From the NCBI GenBank assembly GCA_964447285.1, contig CAYURO010000009.1:1-64000 (forward strand): a DNA stretch of 64,000 bases. Direction: 5' to 3'. Positions 37,865 through 47,152 of this stretch are shown piece after piece (the stretch's first letter is position 1; every line of letters starts with the position of its first letter). Position numbers and translations under genes: made by a program. The DNA is from CAJBNH01 sp964447285. GTDB lineage: Bacteria > Myxococcota_A > UBA9042. The notes under the pieces were generated by a model that was given only the letters and a program-made list of their open reading frames with translations, searched no databases and was not told the DNA's origin.

Positions 37865-37929
37865 GGCCACCAGACCCTGCGGAAGGATCGGTGAGATCTG
37901 CATGTCCTTGGATTTTCTAAGGTCCTGCA

Positions 37930-37984
37930 CGCGACCTTTGTCAAGCCCCTTTGTCAAGTCCCCCCCTTTGTCAAGCCCCCCCCT
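37930..37984. repeat. left copy of 55-bp repeat: three CTTTGTCAAG units with C tracts
   Basis: Three tandem units of CTTTGTCAAG separated by runs of C (4, then 7 after a T, then 8). The copy ends exactly at the N gap and is identical over 55 bases to 38085-38139. Confidence 0.9.
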
Positions 37985-38084
37985 NNNNNNNNNNNNNNNN
38001 NNNNNNNNNNNNNNNNNNNNNNNNNNNNNNNNNNNNNNNNNNNNNNNNNNNNNNNNNNNNNNNNNNNNNNNNNNNNNNNNNNNN
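37985..38084. other. 100-N scaffold gap
   Basis: Exactly 100 N, a placeholder of unknown true length, in the 549-base non-coding region between dnaG and the GT-C-like gene. Confidence 0.99.
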
Positions 38085-38139
38085 CGCGACCTTTGTCAAG
38101 CCCCTTTGTCAAGTCCCCCCCTTTGTCAAGCCCCCCCCT
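38085..38139. repeat. right copy of 55-bp repeat next to the scaffold gap
   Basis: Identical over its full 55 bases to 37930-37984, beginning on the first base after the N run. The sequence after it (38140-38292) is unique, with a -10-like TAGACT at 38215 but no good -35. Confidence 0.9.
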
Positions 38140-38292
38140 CTTGCGGGTGGTGCGCCCCCAAGTCAGAAGTCGCCGGGACTTCCCCGACTTGTTCGCCTCT
38201 GCCACCGGCCGTGTTAGACTTCGCGCCCTTTCGCGGCGCTGGAGTGCTCTGCATCGTGCCACAAGGCCGAACCTACGACGGAAACACCGCTC

Positions 38293-41200
38293 ATGAACGA
38301 TCGCTTCAACGCTTCCAAGCTCGCCTCCGCCCTGCAGCGCTGGCAGGTCCCGATCGCCCTTGCCCTGCTGGCTGCACTGCTGCTACCCGGCTTGGGTGCG
38401 GCTGGCCTGCTGGACCCGTGGGAGATGGACCGGGCCGCCGTCTCTCGCCGCATGGCTGCCGACCCCCGCGTTGTGGTCGTCGAGTCTGCGGACGGTGGCT
38501 TGCGCGCCCTGCTGGAGAAGCAGGCGCCCGGTCATGCTTTTGCGCACCCGTTCGAGCAGGGTGAGCCGACGGCCGCTGCCGCGATGCAAGAGGCCGTGGG
38601 CGACCTAGCGCGCAAGGTGGCGCACGCCGTCGTGATCGACGTGGCCGGTGTGGCACAGGCAACCCCTCCGCCGCGGTTCGGCGCCAGTCGCATGGAGGCG
38701 CTTGCGGGACAAATCGCCACACTGCAGGGTCAGAATCGGGGTGCGGCGGTGCTGCTGCTGGCCAGTCCCGATCTGGCCGCTGAGTTGGACCTCTCGATCG
38801 GCTCGGCGAGAATTCGTCAGCTGCACACGGGCTTGCGCGCCACGCCGCTGTCGACGCTGCTGGAAGGTGACCGCCCGGCGACGGCGCTGGGTCCGCTGCT
38901 GGCCGAGAGCCTGCCGGCTGCCACGCGTGAAGGGATCGCCGCTTTGGTCACGGCGCAGACGCCCTCTCCGTGGTCGATGCCTGTGCACAAAAGCGACGGA
39001 CAGACGGTGACGGTGCCTTGGCTCGAGGCCGCCGCGGTGGCGCACGGGCTGGACATGTTCGGGCCCTCGGAGACCGCGGCGCGGCTGCCCGGGGCACTGC
39101 TGGTGTTGCTGGCGGGGATGCTGGTCGTCTTCGTGGCGCGGCGCCTTTGGGGAACGACGGCGGGCTGGCTGGCCCTGCTGGTGTACGCAACCCTGCCCAT
39201 GACCTGGGGAACTGCGCGCGCGGTGACGTTCGAGGCGACCGCTCCACTGGGCATGGTGCTGGTGGCGGGTGGTCTTGCGCTGGCGGCGGCGCGCAAGCTG
39301 GCACCGGTGGCCTGGGCGACATGGCTGGTGGCGGGTCTGGGTCTGCTGTTCCTGGGCAAGGGCCTGGGCGGACTGGCGATGGGCGCAGGAACGGCCGTCG
39401 CGGTGGCTGTGGTGGTCGGTGGTGCCCGGCGAGACCTGCTGGCCGCAGCCGTGGTCGCTGCCGTAGCGATGGGCGCGGGCACGCTGTGGGTGCTGGGGGA
39501 CGAAGACGGTCTGGTGTTGCGCAGCCTGCGCTTTACGGAGTGGCCGTTCGGGGGCGGCGTGACAGCAGTGAGCCGCGACTTCGCTTGGTTTGTCGGGCAG
39601 TTGGGCTTCGCTGTATTCCCGTGGGGCGCGGCGCTGGCGCTGGGAATCGGCCGGCTGATCGGCGGCCCCACGGACAAGGAAGAGGACGAGGACCGCGCCG
39701 GCGAGGTCGCGCTGCTGCTGGGCACCATCGTGCCGGCCGTGGTCGTAGCGGCTTTGATCTTCAAGTACAACCACTTCGTCGCGCCGGTGGGTCCGATGGC
39801 CGCGCTGATCATTGCCGGCTTCTTGACCGAGATCGTGGCAGGCAAGGTGTCCGGACGTGTGCTGGCCGTGTTCGTCGCGCTGGCCACGCTGCTGTTGCAT
39901 CGCGAGATCGGCAAGGGCGCGGACGCGGTGACGCGGTTCATCGCCTTCGATCCGCCGCTGATGACCACCGGCACCTACATCTGGCCGGAAGAGCTGCAGC
40001 TGCCCCGAGCGCTGAGGGCCGTCGCACTGCTGTCGGTCTTGGGCTTCGCGCTGGGTGCGGCGCGGCCGATGGCGTCGCTGCGTCTGGTGGTGGCCAAGTT
40101 GCGCACCGCGGGCTGGGCGGCCTGGACGTTGGGCGTGCTGGGCATCGTGTGGGCTCTGGATCTGCTGATTTCGTTGGGAACGCGGCTGGACGTGCTGCTG
40201 AAGACCCAAGCCAACGTCACCGGCTACCAGTACGACCGCATGTGGGTGACGATCCAGGGCATGCGCCCAGAGGTCATCGCCGGCGGCGTCGTGTTCGCGC
40301 TGCTGCTGGTCCTGACAGGCGTGCTGCACAAGCGGGGCGAGACGGCTGCCGCGCCGCGAGGTCTGGGCTGGCTGTTTGCCGTCACCCGCCGCCTGCAGTC
40401 GCCCGTGACGGCGGTCGGTGTGATCGCGTTTGCCGCATTGGCCTTGCTGATCACGGGCTTGAGCGTGTTCGCTGGCGTGCGCCACACTGGAGTCGGCGCG
40501 GGGCTGAGCGTTGGCTTGGACTCGGCCGCCTTCGCGATCCCTGCGGTGCTGGGCGTTGTGGTGCTTGCGGTGCGGCGGTTCGTGCCGGCGGGCAAGGAAT
40601 CGCTGTGGGCTGAGCTGGTCGGCGGACCTGACACCAAGATCTGGTTCCTGCCCGCGGTGTTGTACTTGATCGCCTTGGCCGGCGTCGGCATCGGTGCCAG
40701 CCAGGCCGCCGGCACGTGGACCTGGGCCGTGCTGGCGACGGTCTGGGCGCTTGCCCTCGTGCTGGCTCTGGTTGTCGTGGGTCATGCGCAGACGCGCGCG
40801 GCCGCGTACGGCTGGCCGCTGTTTGGGGCAGGCCTGTTGGTCACCTTCACGGCGTTTGTGCCGCTGGCCACACGGTTCGCCGCCGAGACCCCGCAGAACG
40901 GGGAGGCCGCCAAGTACCTGACGCACGCCTTGTTCTCCTCGTCCGACAGTGGCGCCCTGCTGGCCGTCGCGGCCTTTGTCGCGCTGAACCGGCTGGCGGA
41001 CGGTCGCGCGCTGGTGGCTCGGTTGGTGGACGGCGCCGTCAACCTGTTCAGCCGACTGGAGCAGCCGCGGATCGCCACCGGTGCGCTGGTGCTGGCGGGT
41101 CTGGTGTTCTCGGCGGGCTTTGGCTGGTCGCTGCTGCCCGGGCTGTCGGTGCATTACTCGCAGAAGCACCTGCTGGTGCGGATTGCCGAGGCCGGCGGGG

Positions 41201-42366
41201 CAGAGGCGGACCCGTCCGGGGCACCGCGCACGTTTACCTATGGCTCGACCAAGTCCGGAAGCGACAACAACTTCTACACGGCATCGATGCCGACTCTGGA
41301 AGACCGCACTGCGGTGCTGAAGCTGCTGGCGGACGTCGACGTGGCGACCCGGATCCTGGACTCGGCCAAGGGCGGCGCGCCGACGACTGCGGTGCTGCCG
41401 GGATGGAGCGACGCCAACGACCGCGACCACGACCGCAAGCGCGACGCGCCGGCCTGGTTCGGCATCGCGAGCGCCGTCGAAGGCGTCCGGGTGCAGGTAC
41501 GGGGGGCTGGCTGGACGGCCGGGCAGTGGCGCGGTGCGCAGATGACGGGACCCGAAGGGGCTCGGGCGACCGTCGTCGACAGCGGCGCGGACTTCGTGAA
41601 TCTGTCGCAAATGGTCACGCTGACCGCCGGTGACCCGACCGGGGGCGCGTTCGGCTTGGACTTTTTCGCCCAGGGACCGACGGGACACGAGCTGCACTCC
41701 GCAAAGGCTCCGGTGCAACGCTTCGTCGTGGTACCCAAGGACACGTTCTCGGAGCTGAACCACGCCTTCCGCGAAGCCCATGGTCGCCACATGGCGGTGC
41801 TGGACGCGCGGTCGTCGCGGCTGGTGCTTGCGGCCAACCACCTGCAGCCCAATCAGACCGACGAAAACTGGCTGCGCAAGGCCATCATCACGCAACAGCA
41901 ATTCGACAGCGAGCCCGCCGTGCGTCGGGTGTTCGTCAATTTCGACAACCAAATCCACCTGATCGGCTACAAGCTGGCCGAGGCCTCCGTGGCTCGCTCG
42001 CAGAAGTACCGGCTGACGCTGTACTGGCGCGTGAACAAGGCGACGGCGTCGTCCTGGAAGCTGTTCATGCACCCGCACCCGCTGCACGCGGATCGTTGGC
42101 CGCTGACGGCGCCGGACCCGACCGAGGACGACAACAAGCCTTGCGTCGGCTGCTTCCAGACCGACCACTGGATGCCGGGCGACATCATCGCCGACGCGTT
42201 CGAGCAGGAAGTGCCACTGGGGGCCTCGTCCGGCCCGAACGACATCATCCTGGGCTGGTACAACCCCACGAACGACCAGCGGATGCCGGTGCTGGCTGTC
42301 TCAGGGCAGGGCGTGGTCAAGCACGGCGACAACCGGGCGACCATCGGTCAGTTGCAGGTTCGCTAG
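38293..42366 (+). CDS. giant multipass membrane protein, GT-C (ArnT/PMT-like) glycosyltransferase type
   Basis: The product is 1357 aa. The first membrane segment (residues about 18-40) runs into LLDPWEMDRAAVSRRM, which resembles the acidic first periplasmic loop of GT-C enzymes that use polyprenyl-phosphate sugars. A soluble stretch of about 200 residues follows before the next membrane helix near 260. About fifteen further hydrophobic segments extend to about residue 950. The last 400 residues are soluble and beta-rich. Likely role: adding a sugar to a periplasmic lipid or protein acceptor (inference). ATG 38293 has only a weak ribosome site. mtnA follows after 26 bases and the M16 peptidase after that, so the three may be co-transcribed. 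The family call is moderate; the product has several unexplained parts. Confidence 0.7.
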   Translation: MNDRFNASKLASALQRWQVPIALALLAALLLPGLGAAGLLDPWEMDRAAVSRRMAADPRVVVVESADGGLRALLEKQAPGHAFAHPFEQGEPTAAAAMQEAVGDLARKVAHAVVIDVAGVAQATPPPRFGASRMEALAGQIATLQGQNRGAAVLLLASPDLAAELDLSIGSARIRQLHTGLRATPLSTLLEGDRPATALGPLLAESLPAATREGIAALVTAQTPSPWSMPVHKSDGQTVTVPWLEAAAVAHGLDMFGPSETAARLPGALLVLLAGMLVVFVARRLWGTTAGWLALLVYATLPMTWGTARAVTFEATAPLGMVLVAGGLALAAARKLAPVAWATWLVAGLGLLFLGKGLGGLAMGAGTAVAVAVVVGGARRDLLAAAVVAAVAMGAGTLWVLGDEDGLVLRSLRFTEWPFGGGVTAVSRDFAWFVGQLGFAVFPWGAALALGIGRLIGGPTDKEEDEDRAGEVALLLGTIVPAVVVAALIFKYNHFVAPVGPMAALIIAGFLTEIVAGKVSGRVLAVFVALATLLLHREIGKGADAVTRFIAFDPPLMTTGTYIWPEELQLPRALRAVALLSVLGFALGAARPMASLRLVVAKLRTAGWAAWTLGVLGIVWALDLLISLGTRLDVLLKTQANVTGYQYDRMWVTIQGMRPEVIAGGVVFALLLVLTGVLHKRGETAAAPRGLGWLFAVTRRLQSPVTAVGVIAFAALALLITGLSVFAGVRHTGVGAGLSVGLDSAAFAIPAVLGVVVLAVRRFVPAGKESLWAELVGGPDTKIWFLPAVLYLIALAGVGIGASQAAGTWTWAVLATVWALALVLALVVVGHAQTRAAAYGWPLFGAGLLVTFTAFVPLATRFAAETPQNGEAAKYLTHALFSSSDSGALLAVAAFVALNRLADGRALVARLVDGAVNLFSRLEQPRIATGALVLAGLVFSAGFGWSLLPGLSVHYSQKHLLVRIAEAGGAEADPSGAPRTFTYGSTKSGSDNNFYTASMPTLEDRTAVLKLLADVDVATRILDSAKGGAPTTAVLPGWSDANDRDHDRKRDAPAWFGIASAVEGVRVQVRGAGWTAGQWRGAQMTGPEGARATVVDSGADFVNLSQMVTLTAGDPTGGAFGLDFFAQGPTGHELHSAKAPVQRFVVVPKDTFSELNHAFREAHGRHMAVLDARSSRLVLAANHLQPNQTDENWLRKAIITQQQFDSEPAVRRVFVNFDNQIHLIGYKLAEASVARSQKYRLTLYWRVNKATASSWKLFMHPHPLHADRWPLTAPDPTEDDNKPCVGCFQTDHWMPGDIIADAFEQEVPLGASSGPNDIILGWYNPTNDQRMPVLAVSGQGVVKHGDNRATIGQLQVR

Positions 42367-42392
42367 CCCATGGCAATATCAACGGAAACAAG

Positions 42393-43511
42393 ATGATCGA
42401 GACGAATTCCACCATCCGCGCGGTCGCCTGGCAGGACGGCCCGCGGGGTCCGGTCGTGCGCCTGTTGGACCAGCGCAAGTTGCCGCTGCAGACCCTGTGG
42501 CTCGAGTGCGAGCGCCCCGACGACGTCGCCGACGCCATTCGGACGCTTGCGGTGCGCGGTGCCCCGGCCATCGGCATCGCGGCGGCGTACGGCCTTGCCC
42601 AGTCGCTGATACAGGCCAGTTCCTCCGGACTTGCCGACGAGGCGTTCGACGCGCTGGTCGCAGGGGTGGCCCGCCGCTTCGCCGCGACGCGCCCTACCGC
42701 CGTCAACCTGTTCTGGGCGCTCGAGCGCATGGTCGCCCGCGCCGCCATGACCCGCGGACAGCCCGTCGCTGAGCGCGCCAGCGACCTGGTGGCCGAAGCG
42801 ATCGCCATCCACAACGAGGACATTGCCTCGTGTTTGGCCATGGGAGCCCACGGTGCGCCGCTGATGCCGCAGAAGGGTGGCGTGTTGACCCACTGCAACA
42901 CCGGCGGTCTGGCCACGGGCGGGCACGGCACCGCGCTGGGCGTGCTGCGGTCGGCGTTGGCGCTGGGGCACGAGCTGCACATCTACGTCGACGAGACCCG
43001 GCCGTTGCTGCAGGGCGCGCGCCTGACCGCGTGGGAGTGCGCGCAGGACGGCCTGCCGGCGACCCTCATCACCGACAACATGGCGGCCCACCTGATGAAG
43101 CTGGGCAAGGTCCAGGCGGCCATCGTGGGCGCGGACCGGATCGCCGCGCAGGGCGACACTGCGAACAAGATCGGCACGTACGGTGTCGCGATCTTGTGCA
43201 AGTATCATGGCATCCCGTTCTATGTAGCTGCGCCCACGTCGACGGTGGACCTTCGTTGCCCGGACGGGGACCACATCCCGATCGAAGAGCGCGCGCCCAC
43301 TGAGGTGACCCACTTGGGTGGCCAGCGCATCACCGCCGAGGGTACGGGCGTGTTCAACCCAGCCTTCGACGTCGTGCCAGCCGCGTTGATCGCGGGGATC
43401 ATCACGGAAGAGGGGATTGCGCGGGCCCCATTCACGCCGGATCTGACGGCGATGGTGGCGCGGGCACAGGAACGGGCCAAGCGGGTGCGGGCGCTGCGAC
43501 TGCCTGCCTGA
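42393..43511 (+). CDS. mtnA: S-methyl-5-thioribose-1-phosphate isomerase MtnA
   Basis: MtnA converts methylthioribose-1-phosphate to methylthioribulose-1-phosphate in methionine salvage. The product is 372 aa, the standard length. Conserved blocks: AIRTLAVRGAPAIGIAAAYG, ATRPTAVNLFWALERM, LTHCNTGGLATGGHGTALGV with the catalytic Cys, VYVDETRP-like IYVDETRPLLQGARLTAWE, and IVGADRIAAQGDTANKIGTY with the catalytic Asp. ATG 42393 is used; a longer in-frame reading overlaps the upstream gene and is not coding. The M16 peptidase starts 8 bases after the stop. No other salvage gene is present. Confidence 0.95.
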   Translation: MIETNSTIRAVAWQDGPRGPVVRLLDQRKLPLQTLWLECERPDDVADAIRTLAVRGAPAIGIAAAYGLAQSLIQASSSGLADEAFDALVAGVARRFAATRPTAVNLFWALERMVARAAMTRGQPVAERASDLVAEAIAIHNEDIASCLAMGAHGAPLMPQKGGVLTHCNTGGLATGGHGTALGVLRSALALGHELHIYVDETRPLLQGARLTAWECAQDGLPATLITDNMAAHLMKLGKVQAAIVGADRIAAQGDTANKIGTYGVAILCKYHGIPFYVAAPTSTVDLRCPDGDHIPIEERAPTEVTHLGGQRITAEGTGVFNPAFDVVPAALIAGIITEEGIARAPFTPDLTAMVARAQERAKRVRALRLPA

Positions 43512-43519
43512 AGGATGAC

Positions 43520-46090
43520 GTGAAGACAACCTTCGACTCTGGGCTGACCGCGATCGTGGAGCCACTGTACGGCTCGCCCGTCGTCGCCTTTCAGGTGTGG
43601 ATCCACAGCGGCAGCTTCGATGAGCGCGACCACGAGCGTGGCCTCGCCCACCTGCACGAGCACATGCTGTTCAAGGGCACGCCGACCCGGGGCGTGGGCG
43701 AGATCGCTTCCGCCATCGAGGCTTGCGGTGGCCAGATCAACGCTTGGACCAGCAACGACCAGACCTGCTACCACATCGTCCTGCCCGCCCACGAGTGGCG
43801 CAACGGCCTGAGTGTCCTGGCCGACGCCGTCTGCCACCCGCTGTTCGATGCGACGGAGCTCGAGCGCGAGATCGAGGTCGTGGTCGAGGAAATCAAGCGC
43901 GCCGCCGACAGCCCCGGGCAGGTCGCCTTCCGCCGCGTCTTCGAACGGGTCTTTGCCGGCCATCCTTACGCGCTGCCGGTACTGGGCACCGCCGAAAGCG
44001 TGCGATCGATGACGCCTGCGCGAATGCGCGCCTTTTACGAGCAGCACTACGTCGCGGGCAACACGACCGTCGTCGCCGTGGGTGATCTGGATCAGGACGC
44101 CGTCCTGCAGGCGATTCGCGAAGTGTTTGCCGACCTGCCGAACCAGCCCGCACCAAGTCGGCCGCCTGCCGATGCCCACGCCGTGGCCGCAAGTGCGGAG
44201 GTGCTGGAGACCGCATTTTCCGAGAGTCGCGTGCTGCTGTCGTGGCCCGCGCCGCCGCTGCAGCATCCCGACGTGCCGGCGCTGGACCTGCTGGCCATCG
44301 TGCTGGGCCAAGGCGACTCATCGCGGCTCGTCCGCACCGTTCAGCGCGAGCAGCAGCTGGTCAACGACGTCGGCGCATCGGCCTATACCCCTGAACGTGC
44401 TGGACTTTTCTCGGTGACGCTGCTGACCAGCCGGGATCGACTGGACGCGGCGCGGCACGCCGTGCTGGTGCAGATCCGCGAGCTGCTGGAGGGCGGCGTG
44501 ACCCGCCCCGAGCTCGACAAGGCCCGCAACAACGTGCTGGCCGACGCGACCTACAAGCTCGAGACGGTGCAGGGACAGGCCCACTCGCAGGGCTACTTCG
44601 GGGTGGCGACGGGCGACCCGCACTGGGAAAAGACCTACGACCAACGCGTGTTGCAGGCGACCTGCGAGGATCTGGTGCGGGTGGCGCGGACCTGGCTGCG
44701 GCCGGAACACGTGCAAGTGCTGGTGATGCCTGGCGTCGAGGTGGACGCGAAACCCGAGTCGGCAGAGCCGCAGACGGACACCGGAGCGCTGCTGACCGAG
44801 ACGGTGAAGCAACTGACGCTGACGCCCGAGTCCTCTCGCCCCGGACGGTCGCGCGACGTGGTCGACCACATCGAGCGGATCGTGCTGCCCAGCGGCGACT
44901 TGCTGGTGGTGCAGCAAGACCGCAGTGTCGCGATGATGGGCCTGCGGGTTGCGGCACTGGGCGGACTGCGGGCCGAGACGACGGCCACCAACGGGGCATC
45001 CCAGCTGATTGCGCAGCTGCTGACCCGCGGAACGCAGCGGCGGTCGAGCGACGAAATCGCCCACGAGATCGAGACGTTGGCGGCTGGTTTGGGCGGGTTT
45101 GCCGGCCGCAACAGCGTCGGGATGCACGCGACCACCCTGTCGACCAACCGCGACGCCGTGCTGGACCTGCTGTTCGACACGCTGTTCGAGGCGTCGCTGC
45201 CAGAGTACGAGGTGGACCAGCAGCGCAAGGTGCAGCTGGAGGACATCCGCCACCAAGCAGACGCGCCGGCGCGCCAGGCGTTGCGGGCAATGGGCGCCGC
45301 GCTGTACGGCAACCACCCGTATGGACAGGACATTCTGGGAACGACCGAGACGGTGACGGCCCTGCGGCGCGAAGACCTGCTGGCCGATGCGCGCGGTCGC
45401 TTGGCCCCCGGCAGGTTGGTGTGGGCGGCCGCAGGCGACGTCGACGCGGATGAGCTGGCAGCGGCCATTGTGGCCCGGACGCCCGCCAACCGACCCGCCC
45501 TCGCCCCGCCGACACCGCAGCCGGTCGAGCCCCTGAACGAGGTCGTGCGGGTTCGTCTGCACGCCGAAAAGCAACAGGCGCATCTGGCGATCGGCTTTCT
45601 GGGCACCACGATGTACCGCCCGGAACGCTATGCGCTGGACGTGCTCTCGACGATTCTGGGCGGCCAGGGCGGACGGCTGTTTCTGGAGCTGCGCGACCGC
45701 CAGTCGCTGGCCTACACGGTCAGCGCGATGCACGCCGACGGTATCGACGACGGGTACTTCGCGCTTTACATCGGCACCTCGCCCGACAAGGCGCAGACGG
45801 CGCTGGACGGCCTGTATGCCGAGCTGGACAAGGTGCTGCAGTCGCCTGTCACGGCCGACGAGCTGGACCGGGCACGACGGTATCTGGCAGGCGCGCACGC
45901 GATCGGGCTGCAGCGGCGGTCCTCGCGGGCGTCGACGATCTGCCTCAATGAGCTGTACGGACTGGGTCGCGAGGCCTACCGCGGCCACCTGGACGCCCTG
46001 CTGGCCGTGACGTCCGACGACGTGCTGACCGCGGCGCGGCGGGTGCTGAACCGCGACAAGTGCGTGGAAGTGGTGCTGAAACCGGAGTAA
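43520..46090 (+). CDS. M16-family zinc metallopeptidase (two tandem M16 units)
   Basis: The product is 856 aa. The first M16 unit has the inverted zinc motif HLHEH (HxxEH) in RGLAHLHEHMLFKGT near residue 43, with the downstream third ligand in EREIEVVVEEIKR. The second unit (about 450-856) lacks the motif and has the usual inactive-half features, including ILGGQGGRLFLELRDRQSLA. This is the processing-peptidase/pitrilysin layout, which forms a clamshell for peptides. No signal peptide is seen, so it is probably cytoplasmic. The start is GTG 43520 with AAGGA upstream, 8 bases after the mtnA stop; it is likely co-transcribed with mtnA. Convergent with the DsbA-like gene (55 bases). Confidence 0.93.
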   Translation: MKTTFDSGLTAIVEPLYGSPVVAFQVWIHSGSFDERDHERGLAHLHEHMLFKGTPTRGVGEIASAIEACGGQINAWTSNDQTCYHIVLPAHEWRNGLSVLADAVCHPLFDATELEREIEVVVEEIKRAADSPGQVAFRRVFERVFAGHPYALPVLGTAESVRSMTPARMRAFYEQHYVAGNTTVVAVGDLDQDAVLQAIREVFADLPNQPAPSRPPADAHAVAASAEVLETAFSESRVLLSWPAPPLQHPDVPALDLLAIVLGQGDSSRLVRTVQREQQLVNDVGASAYTPERAGLFSVTLLTSRDRLDAARHAVLVQIRELLEGGVTRPELDKARNNVLADATYKLETVQGQAHSQGYFGVATGDPHWEKTYDQRVLQATCEDLVRVARTWLRPEHVQVLVMPGVEVDAKPESAEPQTDTGALLTETVKQLTLTPESSRPGRSRDVVDHIERIVLPSGDLLVVQQDRSVAMMGLRVAALGGLRAETTATNGASQLIAQLLTRGTQRRSSDEIAHEIETLAAGLGGFAGRNSVGMHATTLSTNRDAVLDLLFDTLFEASLPEYEVDQQRKVQLEDIRHQADAPARQALRAMGAALYGNHPYGQDILGTTETVTALRREDLLADARGRLAPGRLVWAAAGDVDADELAAAIVARTPANRPALAPPTPQPVEPLNEVVRVRLHAEKQQAHLAIGFLGTTMYRPERYALDVLSTILGGQGGRLFLELRDRQSLAYTVSAMHADGIDDGYFALYIGTSPDKAQTALDGLYAELDKVLQSPVTADELDRARRYLAGAHAIGLQRRSSRASTICLNELYGLGREAYRGHLDALLAVTSDDVLTAARRVLNRDKCVEVVLKPE

Positions 46091-46145
46091 CGCGGCCGAG
46101 CGGGAAAGCGGGGTCAGGCTTGCGTCGCGCTGGAGGCCGGACGAA

Positions 46146-47093
46146 CTACTCGGCCGTCAGGTTCTTGACCCACGTGGCTGCGTCGATCGGGGTCTCGCCC
46201 TCGCCCAGCTGGTTCTTGGCGGCCAGGGCCATGATGCGGGCGGCCGGGACCTTGTCGCGCGACGTACCCTGAGCCAACAGCTCTTCGCCCTTCTCGATCT
46301 CGCGCTGCACCGTGGACTTCAGCGCCAGATACGAACCCCAGCCCACCTGACGCGAGCCGTTGACGAAGAACGCCGGCGTGCCGGTCGCGCCCATCGACTC
46401 GGACCACTTGGATTCCTGGTCCAGACGAGCCGCCAGAGCGGGGTCGGCAATGTCCTTCTCCCACCGCGCCATGTCGAGCCCGAGCTCCTGCGCGTACGAA
46501 CGGAGCGTGCCGTCGTCGAGCGACTGCTGATTGGCGAACATCTTGTCGTGGAACTGCCAGAACTTGCCCTGGTTGCCGGCCGCCTTGGCGGCGAGCGCGG
46601 CGGGCTTGGCGCGGCCGTGCATGGCCAGGGCGTTGTTGCGGAAGTAGACCTTGACCTTGCCGGGGAAGTCGGCCGCCAGTTGCTTGATGGGGTCGGCCGA
46701 GCGCTTGCAGACGGGGCACTGGAAGTCGCTGAACACGTTGACGATCACCAGCGGCTGCGGCGTGCCGATGAACGGACTCTTGTCCTTGGGCGAGAACCCG
46801 ATCTTGCTGACGTCAACGCCCTTGCCGGCGCCTTCGTCGCTCTGGGAGTCCAAGAACGACGGTGCGGACGGCGCGGCGGGCGAGGGGCTGGGCGCGGCAG
46901 AAGGCGCGGCGGCCTCGCGGGTAGGCTCCGGGGTCGGAGCGGGCGCGGGAGCACCCTCCGGCAGCGCGGTGGCCACAGCGGCAGCGGGGTCAGCAGCGGC
47001 GGCCGGAGCGCGCGACTTGCCATCCCAGCGACCGATCAGAAACCCTGCGACCAGCACCACCGCGCCGATCGCGAACAGATTCGACTTCTCCAT
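46146..47093 (-). CDS. membrane-anchored DsbA-family thioredoxin-fold protein
   Basis: The product is 315 aa. One N-terminal membrane segment (residues about 6-22) anchors it in the inner membrane. A Pro/Ala-rich linker (30-80) leads to a DsbA-like domain with active-site CPVC (Cys126/Cys129) in VFSDFQCPVCKRSADPI and the cis-Pro loop ATGTPAFFVNG. The inserted helical domain is intact. It should form or isomerise disulfides in the periplasm, which suits a genome with several very Cys-rich exported proteins nearby (inference). AGGAGAG before ATG 47093 fixes the start. It lies 59 bases after the OB-fold lipoprotein gene on the same strand. Confidence 0.92.
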   Translation of the reverse strand: MEKSNLFAIGAVVLVAGFLIGRWDGKSRAPAAAADPAAAVATALPEGAPAPAPTPEPTREAAAPSAAPSPSPAAPSAPSFLDSQSDEGAGKGVDVSKIGFSPKDKSPFIGTPQPLVIVNVFSDFQCPVCKRSADPIKQLAADFPGKVKVYFRNNALAMHGRAKPAALAAKAAGNQGKFWQFHDKMFANQQSLDDGTLRSYAQELGLDMARWEKDIADPALAARLDQESKWSESMGATGTPAFFVNGSRQVGWGSYLALKSTVQREIEKGEELLAQGTSRDKVPAARIMALAAKNQLGEGETPIDAATWVKNLTAE

Positions 47094-47152
47094 GCTCTTG
47101 ACTCTCCTGTGAATCTCGACTCAGACGGTCATCAGCGCCTTTCGCGTGGGTT

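Noticed and set aside
37930..38139. CTTTGTCAAG repeats considered as a CRISPR array
   Set aside because: Units are about 14-18 bases with only C runs between them; there are no unique spacers and no cas genes.
38605..42168. 1187-codon open frame antisense to the GT-C-like gene
   Set aside because: Arg/Gln/His-rich with no domain. It mirrors codon bias of the real gene in GC-rich DNA and has no ribosome site.
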